Positions 11,164 to 22,243 of a stretch of 64,000 nucleotides of DNA are shown one piece after another. Where the stretch lies: contig JBOZIK010000001.1 in the NCBI GenBank assembly GCA_051453625.1, forward strand, positions 71,291,697-71,355,696, in the 5' to 3' direction. The notes below the pieces were generated by a model, which worked only from the letters and a program-made list of their open reading frames with translations, was not told where the DNA came from and searched no databases. The stretch comes from Welwitschia mirabilis (lineage: Eukaryota; Gnetophyta; Gnetopsida; Welwitschiales). The position numbers and the translations under genes were made by a program. Position 1 is the first letter of the stretch; each line of letters starts with the position of its first letter.

Positions 11164-12734
11164 GGGGACGATAGCTTATAAAGACAGCTACACAGGAACA
11201 ACTCACGCGCAACACTTGGACAATAATATATGATGATAGGGCATTGTTCCCTTGGTCATATGGATGATAGAAAGGATGAAGAATGCTAGGAAAACCCACA
11301 CAGCTGATGATAGCACATGGACACATAGTCCAAGGTGTCATCCCTTATGTCGTGTAGACGACAGATAAGACAACAACCTTGGTAACATGCACGGGCAACC
11401 CATGAAGCTAACAGTATCGCATGAGCACATAACCCAAGGTAAGATGATGGCATCATCCCCACTGGTGTGTGGAGGATGAATAGGATAACAGCTAATTTTA
11501 CATATCCACAATAAATACTATTGTAAATGANNNNNNNNNNNNNNNNNNNNNNNNNNNNNNNNNNNNNNNNNNNNNNNNNNNNNNNNNNNNNNNNNNNNNN
11601 NNNNNNNNNNNNNNNNNNNNNNNNNNNNNNNNNNNNNNNNNTAGAGGTATTTTAGGCATGATCTGATACTTAGCATAATGAAGGAGGACTAAAGGTAAAT
11701 AAGATCAATTTACACTAATTGAGGAGCTTGGGAAGAGTGTCGTCCCCACTGTCATCCCTATGACATAAGGGACAATAGCTCATAAAGACAGCTACATAGG
11801 AACAGCTCACGCGCAACACTTGGACAACAACATATGATGATAGGGCATTGTCCCCTTGGTCATCTAGATGATAGAAAGAATGAAAAATGTTAGGAAAACC
11901 CACACAGCTGATGATAGCACATAGACACATAGTCCAAGGTATCATCCCTTATGTCGTGTAGATGACAGACAAGACGACAACCTCGGTAGCATGCATGGGC
12001 AATCCATGAAGCTAACGGTATCTCATGAGCACATAACCCACGGCAAGATGATGGCATCATCCCCCCTGGTGTGTGGAGGAGGAATAGGATAATAGNNNNN
12101 NNNNNNNNNNNNNNNNNNNNNNNNNNNNNNNNNNNNNNNNNNNNNNNNNNNNNNNNNNNNNNNNNNNNNNNNNNNNNNNNNNNNNNNNNNNNNNNATATG
12201 ATACTTATCATAATGAAGGAGGACTAAAGGTAAAAAAGACTAATTTACGCTACTTGAGGAGCTTGGGAAGAGTGTCGTCCTCACTGTCATCCCCTATAAC
12301 GATGACAGCTCATAAAAATAACTACATAGGAATAGCTCATGCGCAACACTTGAAAAGCAACACATGATAGTAGGGCATTGTCCCTTTAGTCGTTTGAATG
12401 ACATGAAGGATGACGAATGCAAGGACAACCCACATAGCTGACGATAGCATATGGGCACACAGTCCAAGGTGTCGTCCCCTATGTCATGTGGATGACATAC
12501 AGGATGACAGCCTTGGTAATATGCATGGGCAACCCATCGAGATAATGGTATCACATGGGTACACAACCCAAGGTAATAAGACAGTGTTGTCCCTATTGTC
12601 ATGTGGTTGATGGATAGGATGACAACTATTTTTACACTGCGGTAGTAAATGGCATTGTAACGAGTGCCAAATGGGCCATGTAAGTAGCTAAGGTTTTCTT
12701 AATGGACGTTTAGAGTTATGGTTCATTATAAAAC

Positions 12735-12742
12735 TATAAATA
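12735..12742 (+). promoter_or_regulatory. LTR TATA box of A (also at 13480-13487 and 21139-21146)
   Basis: AAACTATAAATACCC is followed by a pyrimidine-rich CCCTTCCCTCC run, at the same LTR position in several copies. This is a typical plant Pol II TATA box in U3 and marks the likely transcription start 25-35 bp downstream. Confidence 0.65.
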
Positions 12743-14481
12743 CCCTTTCCCTCCTTCAATTCCAACCATCTTTTGTACTTGATATGCTTGTGATGAAAGC
12801 TTAAAGATAGAAGGTCCATCCCATGGCTACAGAAAGGGGTTTCCTTGGTGTTAGGCTATGTCTCTTTCATTGAGAAGCTGTTATTTTGTTGTAAGTGGAT
12901 GTAAAGTTCCTTTGATTAATACAATTACTCTTTTATTTTAATTCTATAAATTTCCCTTATGCTTTAAGTTGATCATAGTTAAGTGACAATTCTATGATTT
13001 ATTTAGATCATGAGGGCAATCTTTGATAAGGTTGAGCTTGATTAGTAGTAGGTTTTTCATTGCATTTCCATATTGTGTTTCATGTTCTACTTGATAGATC
13101 TAGTAGTTTATGTTAGTTAAGAATTAGTTAAATGCTATTTTGGATTGATATAAATTATAGAAAAGATAGTCTTTGTGACAAAAAGGCTAAAAGATAGTCC
13201 TTTTGATAGNNNNNNNNNNNNNNNNNNNNNNNNNNNNNNNNNNNNNNNNNNNNNNNNNNNNNNNNNNNNNNNNNNNNNNNNNNNNNNNNNNNNNNNNNNN
13301 NNNNNNNNNAACCCAAGACAAGAAGGTGGCATCTTCTCTGCTGTTGTGTGGATAACAGACGAAATGACAACTATTTTTTACACTGCATAGTAAATTGTAT
13401 TATAATAAGTGCCAAAAGGGCCATGTGGGTGGCTAGGGTTTCCTTAATGGATGTCTAGGGTTACAGTTCATTGTAAAACTATAAATACCCCTTCCCTCCT
13501 TTACTTCCAACCATTTTTTCTACTTGATATGCTTGTGATAGAAGCTTGAATGTAGGAGGTCCATCCAGTAGCTGCAGAAAGGGGTTTTCCTTGGTGTTAG
13601 GCTATGTCTCTTCCATTAAGGAGATGTTATTCTATTGTAAGTGGATGTAATATTCTTTTCATTAATACAAATTCTCTTTTATTTCAATTTTTTGAATGTC
13701 CCTTATGCTNNNNNNNNNNATACCCCTTCCCTCCTTTAATTCCAATCATCGTTTATACTTGATATGCTTGTGATAAAAGCTTGAAGGCAGAAGGTCCATC
13801 TAATAGCTGTAGAAATGGGTTTCCTTGTTGTTAGGCTGTATCTCTTCCATTGAGGAGTTGTTATTCTATTATAAGTGGATGTGAATTTCTTTTGATTAAT
13901 ACAAATACTCTTTCATTCTAGTTTTGTAAATGTCCCTTATGCTTTATGTTGGTCATAGTTAAGTGATAGTTCTATGATTTATTTAGATCATGAGGGCAAC
14001 CTTTATTAAGGTTGACCTTGATTAGTAGTGGGTTTTGCATTGCATTTCCATATTGCATTTCATATTCTACTTGGTATATCTAATAGTTTATATTATTTAA
14101 GAACTAGTTAAATGCTCTTTTTGATTGATATAAATTATAGAAAAGATAGTCTTTATGACAGAAAGGTTAAAAGCTAGTCCTTGTGATAGAAGGATTAGGA
14201 TCTAAGTAGAATCTCGTCTCATTTCTATTTCCATTTACTTGTATTTCATCTTCATTTTGTATTGCATTTGCTTTACTATTTCCTTTTAGTCAAGTAAAAG
14301 ATAAAATACCAAAAACTACCTTTGAAAATCAATTTTCTAATTCTAAGCCTAGTGCCTTCGTTGGGATTATGACATTCGGGTGAACTCCTGTCTATACTAG
14401 CATGTGTTTTTCTACAAGTTATATGATTTATAAGTTTATTTAAAGGACTTGAAGATTACATAAATGCGCATCGCAACATTT

Positions 14482-14501
14482 TGGCGTCATTTCCGGGGAA
14501 G
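14482..14501 (+). other. Primer-binding site of A (tRNA-Asp type)
   Basis: TGGCGTCATTTCCGGGGAAG starts three bases after the LTR end. It matches the complement of the plant tRNA-Asp 3' end (TGGCGCCGTTGCCGGGGA) except for two transitions and one G-to-T. tRNA-Asp priming is common in Athila elements. Confidence 0.8.
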
Positions 14502-15208
14502 ACCACAAAGAGCTAAGAGGATTGTCATTAACTACATAAGTACCTTAAATATTTTTGTTCAGGTTATTTATTTGAATTAATGTTATATTTCTATTATATT
14601 TTAAGGTATATTTATTTTCTACAAAATCTTTTTTCTGTAACTTTTAAGGACCCTGTCATTCTCTCTGTCATCCATACAACATAGGGTATGACAGTTCTGA
14701 AATTTTAAATTTAGTTTCTATTTTCACAATTTTTCTTCTGTTTATAGTTTATTGAGACTGTCGTCCTATCTATCATCCACATGACAGTGAGGATGATAGT
14801 ATTAGTTTCAGTAATTACTTTCTGTAGCCTCTAGAGTTCCATTATTTTTAAGTTTGGTTTTCCTATGATTGTCGTCCTACTCGTCATCCCCATGACAAGG
14901 TGGACAATAGTACATTGCATTTGATTTTGGTTTTTATTTACTATTTATGCATGTAGGGATATAAAGAATTCTAGGAAAAAGATGAAATATCAGTTAATAA
15001 GGAACTAAAACATCAAGAATTATTTGCATAACATAGATACGCAAATTCTAAGATGAAATATCAGTTAATAAGGAACTAAAACATCAAGAATTATTTGCAT
15101 AACATAGATACGCAAATTCTAGAATTTCTTTCTTTTTTCTTTCTATTTTAGAATTAGATTTTTCTTTTCCTTATGTAGTTAATTTGCAATAATAATGTTA
15201 CATCTTTT
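14502..15208 (+). other. Leader of A with three palindromic modules
   Basis: This is untranslated leader shared in part with B (24940-25330). Palindromic modules lie at about 14650-14693, 14757-14801 and 14868-14910, each pairing TGTC(A/G)TCC-like and GGATGACA-like arms around a central CATC..GATG-type core. No clear coding frame is visible, although a decayed start near 14956 might be the beginning of a longer ORF. Confidence 0.55.
14981..15122 (+). repeat. 71-bp tandem duplication in the A leader
   Basis: Two copies (14981-15051 and 15052-15122) are identical over 70 of 71 bases. In an element whose other repeats differ widely, such near identity implies a recent duplication or an assembly join. 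Confidence 0.9.
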
Positions 15209-16960
15209 ATGATATTAAGAAATAGCAACCTTAAATCATCCAAGAATATCAATCTTCATTATGTACCTATCTTCTTTACCATTTTAAATTTAAACTCTCT
15301 TATTATATTCTTTTTGCTTGTTTTAATGAATCATAATAGAAAATCCATTGTAGAACTTCTTTTTGAAAGAAGAAGAAACCTGCAAAATGATGAGGACATT
15401 AGTAAGAAAAAACTTCGAGAAATATTTGCTAAAAGAGGGATACCAACACAAAACCATTTTGAAAATAGGGATTAGGCCCATTCTTATTTTTAATCTAATT
15501 ATTCTTTCCCCTCTTATTTTCAAACCTTATTTCAACATAATGATGAATATTCACCATATTGTAAGGATTCAACCTCATTTAGACACACCTCTTATAATTA
15601 TCTTTTTTAATCCTAATCATCTTCCATGCCTTACTCCCAAGAAGAACCATCTTCCATCAACTAATATGAAGAAGATAAAGATCCATTAGGAGAAATTATT
15701 AGTTAAATAAAGAAGAACCAAGAAAACAATAATAAAAACTTAGAAAGATTAGTTAAAATCTTACAACAAAACCTATTACATATTCAAGGATATTTGACAA
15801 CACAACATCTTTACAACTATTCCACTCCATCCTATCTTAAGGAAAATGAAGAGAACTTTGAAATTATTTATGATGATGATTCTTGCTTTTAACTTGAAGA
15901 TGGATTTATGAATCAGACTTCAAAATCCTACTCACTAGGAGATACACAAAAAGGAGATAACAATAATACAACTCAACATGTCAATAATTGGGATGAAGAT
16001 GACCACTTATTAGAGGATGATATTGAGATATTAGATTATATCCCTACCATTCATCTTCTATTAGATAATCCAGATGAGAAATCTAATCTTGAGAAATATT
16101 AAAACTTTTCAACCAATGATGAAGATGATTCCCTTATTTCTCCTGATAATCTTTTTGATGAATTCAATTATTTAGAGAGTGAAAGTAATCTTCAATAAGA
16201 GAAGGAAGATATAGTTACAACCAATCAATATGAAAGTACAATCGAACCACATAATGACATGGATACTAGTAAAAGCAATAAAAGACCCTCAGAGATTCAT
16301 TCCAACTTCATAAAGAATAGACTTGTTCATTTCATGCATACTTATACATTTTCCCCATCAATGCCTTCATGTTCAATTGCAAATCACATCCTTCCCTTCA
16401 ATCCCTCTTCCACTTCTATTTCCACCTTTATATTACCTCATAACCTTGATAATAATCACCTTTATCCATCTCTTTTAATTATACCTTCATATAATTCTGA
16501 AGGTCATGTTCCTTTCCTTGACTCTCATAACACACATCACTTTGAAGAGTTTATTTCTTTTTTTTCTCAATCTCTTCCTTCTAAACCTTCATATGATCCT
16601 TAAAGTAACATTCATTCTTTTTGTACCAAGTCTATTATACCTTATGCTTTTAATGATTATTCTTTTTAAAAGTTTCACTTGGAATATTTTGGAATGTTAC
16701 ATTGGAAAAAGCCTTATCTTCTTGATGGCACTCCATGTTTAGATATGAATCTTAAAGAGCTTCTCAATCTTATGAAACATTCTCAAAATCCCTTTAAGAT
16801 GTCTTGGCTCCATTATTTGAATAGTACTTTAAACAAATTATTTAATGATACTCATGCTTTACATTGTCTTCATAAGAGATTCCTTATCAATAAAATGCAT
16901 CACTTCTTTATCTCTTATTTAGACTCTGAAATTTGTGCTTTCAAAGTTCTATCATTTTAA
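15209..16960 (+). pseudogene. ORF-X of element A (unrecognised)
   Basis: I do not recognise this protein. Overlapping fragments in neighbouring frames form one decayed ORF. It starts with a basic segment (NRKSIVELLFERRRNL, near 15340). An acidic stretch follows (DEDDHLLEDDIEILDY, near 15990), then a Ser/Pro/Asn-rich middle (16259-16600) and a C-terminal part with NDYSFQ (near 16650), KKPYLLDG (near 16705) and NLKELLNL (near 16749). The same order of landmarks is found in E (32381-34390, -) and I (59330-61420, -). It lies where gag-pol would be in an autonomous element. No CCHC knuckle, DTG/DSG, YxDD or DDE motif is visible. Alternatives are a strongly diverged gag-like protein or a captured host sequence. 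Confidence 0.6.
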
Positions 16961-17240
16961 TTTTCATATCTCTAGTTGATTTTACTATGAAATGATTGAA
17001 TACCCTTTATGTTTTATCAATTGGTTTCCATTTGGTTTGGGCCTTATTTTTCTGAAAAATATCATACATGAGTGTAATTTTTACACAACTAGTTAATCTT
17101 CTCAATGATTAGGTTTTTATCTTTTAGAAAAAGTACATTTTAAATGGTTGTTGAAACTTCCAATTTAAACACTTGGGAAATTCAGAAGTTAATGGATAAA
17201 AGGTTAAAGAATCATTGAAATATCTATTGATTAATCTTGA
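16961..17240 (+). pseudogene. Integrase C-terminal remnant in A
   Basis: The segment around 17110-17230 aligns with the integrase tail of B (39230-39360) and H (54430-54560, -). It retains a FLLEKVH.KW-like start and a GQR-like end just before the conserved block. It seems to be the only pol sequence left in A. Confidence 0.5.
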
Positions 17241-17689
17241 AAATGATAGAAGCACTTGTGTTGGAATTTTTCCTTATCATTATCTAAATTCTTTTTTAGT
17301 CAATTTCTTTAGTAAACATCATGCTATCACTTGAACATCTTTAACTTGACTAATGTTTTACTTTATAAAGTTAGCATGATTAGTAAATATTTTACTTGGG
17401 AATTTTTAATGATAATATTGGCTTCACCTAGTCTTCAAACATTCTTATATCTATGAAATTCATTTTGAAGGAAGATGTATTAATTCTTTTGTTTTCTTTT
17501 AATGGTATGAGTAATCAGTTATTTTATCATGTTCTTCCTTGTTATTTATCTCCTCATTTCACTTCTATCCTTATGAGTATTTGGTTATGTGAAATTTATG
17601 TATTAAAAGAAAAAGAAAACAAAAAAAAGAAGAAAAAAAGAAAGAAAAAATAATTCAATCCATGCCCTATCATGTTATATCTTAAAACA

Positions 17690-17932
17690 TGACCCTCATG
17701 ATGTCCTATTGCAAGTGCACTAGGGCAAATATTCTCAAGAGAAGCCTTTGGCAGTGTGATATGGTAGCTATGAAAACTCCACTAGGGGGTTAGTTGGCTA
17801 TGCTATGCAGGTTCTTACTCCTATGATAGTGGTTACACTCCCCTCATCATGGTAAAAATAAAATCGTAGTTATAGGCTATGAGATCAGTGGTGTCCTTGG
17901 TGTCATCAAAGGCATTGCTTGTTTTTTAGACT
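17690..17932 (+). repeat. Conserved non-coding block, copy in A
   Basis: Includes CACTAGGGCAAATATTCTC, ACACTCCCCTCATCATGG and GATCAGTGGTGTCCTTGG. It aligns with the copies at 241, 31033, 39690, 53760 and 57867. Just upstream (17599-17651) is an A/G purine tract at the site where E carries a (CT)n microsatellite. Confidence 0.75.
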
Positions 17933-18502
17933 CATTTTTATTTATTTCTAGTTCTTTCATATGATCACTTTACTTTTCTGGATTCTAGTGTTGTTTTAAG
18001 ATGATAGCTTATAAGTTCCTATTTTAACAAATTTTTATCTTTATCATTCATTATTTGACAACATTAGATATACTTGACATCATCATAATCATTGCCTATT
18101 CAAGTGGAACTTTATGAATTTTTACATTATGACATACATCCTTATCAAGTGATTTTATGATTTCTTTCAAGGGACTTTTCTAAAGATGAATTTTTGGGTA
18201 GGTAATAAAATCTTCTTCATGTCCTAATTATCCATTTCCATTATATTTTCTCTTACTTATTTCTTTGGGATTTTTCAAAGTCATTACAGTATATTTTTTC
18301 ACATTATGATTTAGACTTAATCATTTGATAGCTCTTTAGTTTTCTCTCATAGGTTTTCTTTATAAGTGCTACTTTTTTCCTATACTATTAATTGATGCAT
18401 TTCTTTAACCTTGATTGATGTGATCTTTTTGTTTTATGCTAATATTTTTGGTATGTGGTTTTGTGGTTTTGCATTCATCCATTTACATATTTTGAACACT
18501 CA
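17933..18502 (+). other. AT-rich spacer in A
   Basis: No gene is seen. The sequence is alignable with parts of Z (473-1000), B (39930-40500) and, inverted, E (30700-31000). Confidence 0.5.
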
Positions 18503-19187
18503 TGGATTCTAGAAGACATTGAAGGAATACTTATGAGCATTTCTTTCTGTATTTAATGCATGGTTATGATCTCATCAGTTTTTTTCTCCATGATTCTTTT
18601 TTTTTAGGATAAATTCTTTACATTTTTCTTCCTTTGTTTTTTTGCCATTTTTCCAATACTTGCTTGCTAGCAGATGTTTTCAGAATTTTTTTCTAATCCA
18701 TTCAAAAAACTTATTTTAAAAACTATTGTCTCATATCTGTCGTTCCTATATAGTGGGAATGATAGTCATCCTTTTTCCTTTGTGTACTTCGGGATGNNNN
18801 NNNNNNNNNNNNNNNNNNNNNNNNNNNNNNNNNNNNNNNNNNNNNNNNNNNNNNNNNNNNNNNNNNNNNNNNNNNNNNNNNNNNNNNNNNNNNNNNTTAT
18901 GGATTCTAGATCACATTGGACCAAAACTTATAAGTATTTCTTTCTATATTTCATGCATGGTTATGATCTCATCAGTTTCTTTCTCCATGATTCTGTTTTT
19001 AAAGCTAAATTCTTCACATTTTTTCCTTTTGTTCTTTCTGTCACATCTCCAATGCTTGCTTACTATCAAATTTTTTCAAGATTTTTTTCAGTCCAAACAA
19101 CTTATTTTACAAACTGTTACCTTGATATATCGTTCCCACAACAAAGGGGATGACAGTCATTTTTTTTTCTTTATGCAATTTGGCACA
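18503..19187 (+). repeat. Two diverged direct repeats, each ending at a gap
   Basis: Bases 18503-18796 and 18897-19187 align through GCATGGTTATGATCTCATC and a palindromic module (18727-18770, 19115-19160), and differ at many sites. Both copies break off into N at the equivalent position. The gaps are 18797-18896 (100 N) and 19188-20163 (976 N). Confidence 0.7.
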
Positions 19188-20163
19188 NNNNNNNNNNNNN
19201 NNNNNNNNNNNNNNNNNNNNNNNNNNNNNNNNNNNNNNNNNNNNNNNNNNNNNNNNNNNNNNNNNNNNNNNNNNNNNNNNNNNNNNNNNNNNNNNNNNNN
19301 NNNNNNNNNNNNNNNNNNNNNNNNNNNNNNNNNNNNNNNNNNNNNNNNNNNNNNNNNNNNNNNNNNNNNNNNNNNNNNNNNNNNNNNNNNNNNNNNNNNN
19401 NNNNNNNNNNNNNNNNNNNNNNNNNNNNNNNNNNNNNNNNNNNNNNNNNNNNNNNNNNNNNNNNNNNNNNNNNNNNNNNNNNNNNNNNNNNNNNNNNNNN
19501 NNNNNNNNNNNNNNNNNNNNNNNNNNNNNNNNNNNNNNNNNNNNNNNNNNNNNNNNNNNNNNNNNNNNNNNNNNNNNNNNNNNNNNNNNNNNNNNNNNNN
19601 NNNNNNNNNNNNNNNNNNNNNNNNNNNNNNNNNNNNNNNNNNNNNNNNNNNNNNNNNNNNNNNNNNNNNNNNNNNNNNNNNNNNNNNNNNNNNNNNNNNN
19701 NNNNNNNNNNNNNNNNNNNNNNNNNNNNNNNNNNNNNNNNNNNNNNNNNNNNNNNNNNNNNNNNNNNNNNNNNNNNNNNNNNNNNNNNNNNNNNNNNNNN
19801 NNNNNNNNNNNNNNNNNNNNNNNNNNNNNNNNNNNNNNNNNNNNNNNNNNNNNNNNNNNNNNNNNNNNNNNNNNNNNNNNNNNNNNNNNNNNNNNNNNNN
19901 NNNNNNNNNNNNNNNNNNNNNNNNNNNNNNNNNNNNNNNNNNNNNNNNNNNNNNNNNNNNNNNNNNNNNNNNNNNNNNNNNNNNNNNNNNNNNNNNNNNN
20001 NNNNNNNNNNNNNNNNNNNNNNNNNNNNNNNNNNNNNNNNNNNNNNNNNNNNNNNNNNNNNNNNNNNNNNNNNNNNNNNNNNNNNNNNNNNNNNNNNNNN
20101 NNNNNNNNNNNNNNNNNNNNNNNNNNNNNNNNNNNNNNNNNNNNNNNNNNNNNNNNNNNNNNN
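19188..20163. other. Assembly gap (976 N)
   Basis: Unsequenced part of the 3' internal region of element A. The content is unknown, so absence of a third ORF in A cannot be claimed from A alone. Confidence 0.95.
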
Positions 20164-20435
20164 CAGCATTATATTAATACATTATTAGTTTTTAGAACTA
20201 TCATTCATTGACTTGTTTATGTATATGACATTTATTTAGACTATTGTGATGAGTTTAAGTAGGGAGATTATAGCTATAATAGTAATTTTATTAATGGCTT
20301 GTTGTCATCTATTCTTGCATGATAAATAGAACTTAAATTCCATTTCTTTAGTTGATGATTATCTTAGTCAATTTGACTCATAATCTAGTTGATCACCTAC
20401 TTTGTTAGGGACTAATAAGGCTAAGTAGAGGGCTA
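20164..20435 (+). other. 3' internal end and polypurine tract of A
   Basis: The end reads TTGTTAGGGACTAATAAGGC then AAGTAGAGGGCTA just before TG at 20436, the same junction as in Z and B. It aligns, inverted, with 29518-29760 of E. Confidence 0.75.
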
Positions 20436-21819
20436 TGTTATGATGCTAATTTGTAGGAACTTAATGGTGTATTTGGAGTATCTTTGCAGGACATTTATAC
20501 AGGTTTAGATGCAATTCTACTGATTATGAAGAGATAATAAGATGATCATAAAAACATGTAATTCTTGACATAATTGAAGGTATTTCAGGAATGATCTGAT
20601 ACTTAGGATAATGAAGGAGGACTAAAGGTGAAGAAGACCAATTTATGCTACTTTAGGAGCTTAGGAAGAGTATCTTCCCCACTATCATTCCTATGACATA
20701 GGGGATGATAGCTCATAAAGATAGCTACACAGGAACAGCTCATGCGCAACACTTGGATAGCAGCACATGATGATAAGGCATCATTTCCTTGGTCGTCTAG
20801 ATGACAGAAAGGATGAAGAATGCTAGGACAACCCATGTAGCTGAAGATAGCATATGGACACAAAGTCTAAGGTGTCATCTCCTATGTCATGTGGATGAAA
20901 GACAAGATGACAGCCTCAGTAACATGCACGGGTAGTCCATAGAGCTAGCGGTATTACATGGGCATATAACCCAAGGTAAGATGGCAATGTTGTCCCCACT
21001 GTCATGTGGATGACAAATAAGATGATATCTGATTTTACATATCCACAATAAATACTATTGTAAATAGGGTTAAGCGACTCATGTAGGCAGCTAGGATTTC
21101 CTTAATGGATGTCTAGGTTTATCGTTCATTGTAAAACTATAAATACCCCTTCCCTCCTTTAATTCCAACCATCTTTTGTGCTTGATATGCTTGTGATAGA
21201 AGCTTAAAGGTAGAAGGTCCATCCTATGGCTGCAGAAAGGGGTTTCCTTGGTGTTAGGTTATGTCTCTTTCATTAAGGAGATGTTATTCTATTATAAGTG
21301 GATGTAAAGTTTTTTTGATTAATAAAATTACTTTTTTATCTCAATTCTGTAAATGTCCCTTATGCTTTAAGTTGATCATAGTTAAGTGACAGTTCTATGA
21401 TTTGTTTAGATCATGAGGGCAACCTTTGTTAAGGTTGACTTTGGTTAGTAGTAGTTTTGCATTACATTTCCATATTGCATTTCATGTTATATTTGATAGT
21501 CTTTTTGACAAAAAGGCTAAAAGCTAGTCCTTGTGATAGAATAATTAGGATCTAAGTAGAATCTCATCTCATTTCTATTTCCATTTACTTGCATTTCATA
21601 TTCATGTTACATTACATTTGTTTTACTATTTCCTTTCAGTTAAGTAAAAGATAAAATACAAAAAACTACCTTTAGAAATCAATTCTCTAACTCTGAGCCT
21701 AATGCCTTCTTTGGGATTACGACATTCAGGTTAACTCCCATCTATACTAGCATGTGTTTTTCTACAAGTTATATGATTTACAGCTTTATCTAAAGAGATT
21801 CAAGACTGGCACTGCAACA
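20436..21819 (+). repeat. LTR of element A (1,384 bp, ungapped)
   Basis: It starts TGTTATGATGC after the polypurine tract and ends CACTGCAACA. A TATA box lies at 21139-21146 and palindromic modules near 20670-20710, 20785-20820, 20870-20910 and 20985-21030. Unexpectedly, it is followed by a second primer-binding site (21823-21842) and leader rather than by host sequence. Confidence 0.8.
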
Positions 21820-21822
21820 TTT

Positions 21823-21842
21823 TGGTGCCATTACTAGGGAAG
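21823..21842 (+). other. Second tRNA-Asp-type primer-binding site, after the A 3' LTR
   Basis: TGGTGCCATTACTAGGGAAG lies three bases after the LTR end and differs from the tRNA-Asp complement only by transitions. A primer site belongs after a 5' LTR. This copy therefore implies an extra element start here, or a chimeric contig ending at the gap at 21876. Confidence 0.75.
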
Positions 21843-21875
21843 ACCGTAAGGAGCTAAGAGGATTGTCATTAACCA

Positions 21876-22012
21876 NNNNNNNNNNNNNNNNNNNNNNNNN
21901 NNNNNNNNNNNNNNNNNNNNNNNNNNNNNNNNNNNNNNNNNNNNNNNNNNNNNNNNNNNNNNNNNNNNNNNNNNNNNNNNNNNNNNNNNNNNNNNNNNNN
22001 NNNNNNNNNNNN
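21876..22012. other. Assembly gap (137 N)
   Basis: N run between LTR-leader sequence and a second copy of the LTR end. Confidence 0.95.
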
Positions 22013-22238
22013 CATTTTGCATTGCATTTGCTTTACTATTTCGTTTCAGTCAAGTAAAAGATAAAATACCAAAAAAATACCTTTGAAAATCAATTCTCTA
22101 ACTCTAAGCCTAGTGCCTTCGTTGGGATTACGACATTCGGGTGAACTCCCATCTATATTAGTGTGTGTCTTTTTACAAGTTATATGATTTACAGTTTTAC
22201 CTAAGGACTTCAAGATTGCATAAATTTGCACTGCAATA
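22013..22238 (+). repeat. Terminal part of the A 3' LTR
   Basis: It aligns with the last 225 bp of the LTR (21600-21819), ending TTTGCACTGCAATA (decayed CAACA). The next five bases are ATGAT, matching the left flank of A, so this is the true right boundary of the element. Confidence 0.8.
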
Positions 22239-22243
22239 ATGAT
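22239..22243 (+). other. Target-site duplication of element A, right copy (ATGAT)
   Basis: Identical to 10895-10899. Removing the element and one copy rejoins the interrupted copia reading frame (…EIDD then RSGIFQIQVRG…). Confidence 0.8.

Larger units (their letters stand above)
10900..14478 (+). repeat. 5' LTR of element A, assembled as six overlapping pieces
   Basis: It starts TGTTGTGATGCC at 10900 and ends CATCGCAACA at 14478. The LTR should be about 1.4 kb, judged from the copy at 20436-21819. Here it spans 3.6 kb because the pieces (10900-11026, 11164-11530, 11642-12095, 12196-13209, 13310-13709, 13720-14478), separated by N runs, cover overlapping parts of the same LTR. This is either mis-scaffolded repeat contigs or a partial LTR array. 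TATAAATA promoters lie at 12735 and 13480. Four palindromic modules occur per full-length piece, for example near 12271, 12375, 12468 and 12580. Confidence 0.75.
10900..22238 (+). mobile_element. Element A: non-autonomous Athila-related LTR retrotransposon with ORF-X
   Basis: The element has a 5' LTR (10900-14478, assembled in six pieces), a tRNA-Asp-type primer site (14482-14501), a leader, ORF-X (about 15209-16960), an integrase-tail remnant, the conserved block (17690-17932), a polypurine tract (to 20435) and 3' LTR sequence (20436-22238). Flanking 5-bp copies ATGAT confirm both ends. No gag, protease, RT, RNase H, integrase core or third ORF is visible, although about 1 kb is hidden in a gap. 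Elements E and I have the same plan. I infer that it was mobilised by an autonomous Athila-type relative such as B. Confidence 0.8.

Noticed and set aside
11009-12602. Several minus-strand frames with repeated Cys/His-rich wording
   Set aside because: They are the same LTR segment read several times through its palindromic modules. The similarity is due to LTR copies, not a protein family.
18726-20211. Long open frames of up to 483 codons
   Set aside because: Most of their length is N; no coding evidence remains.
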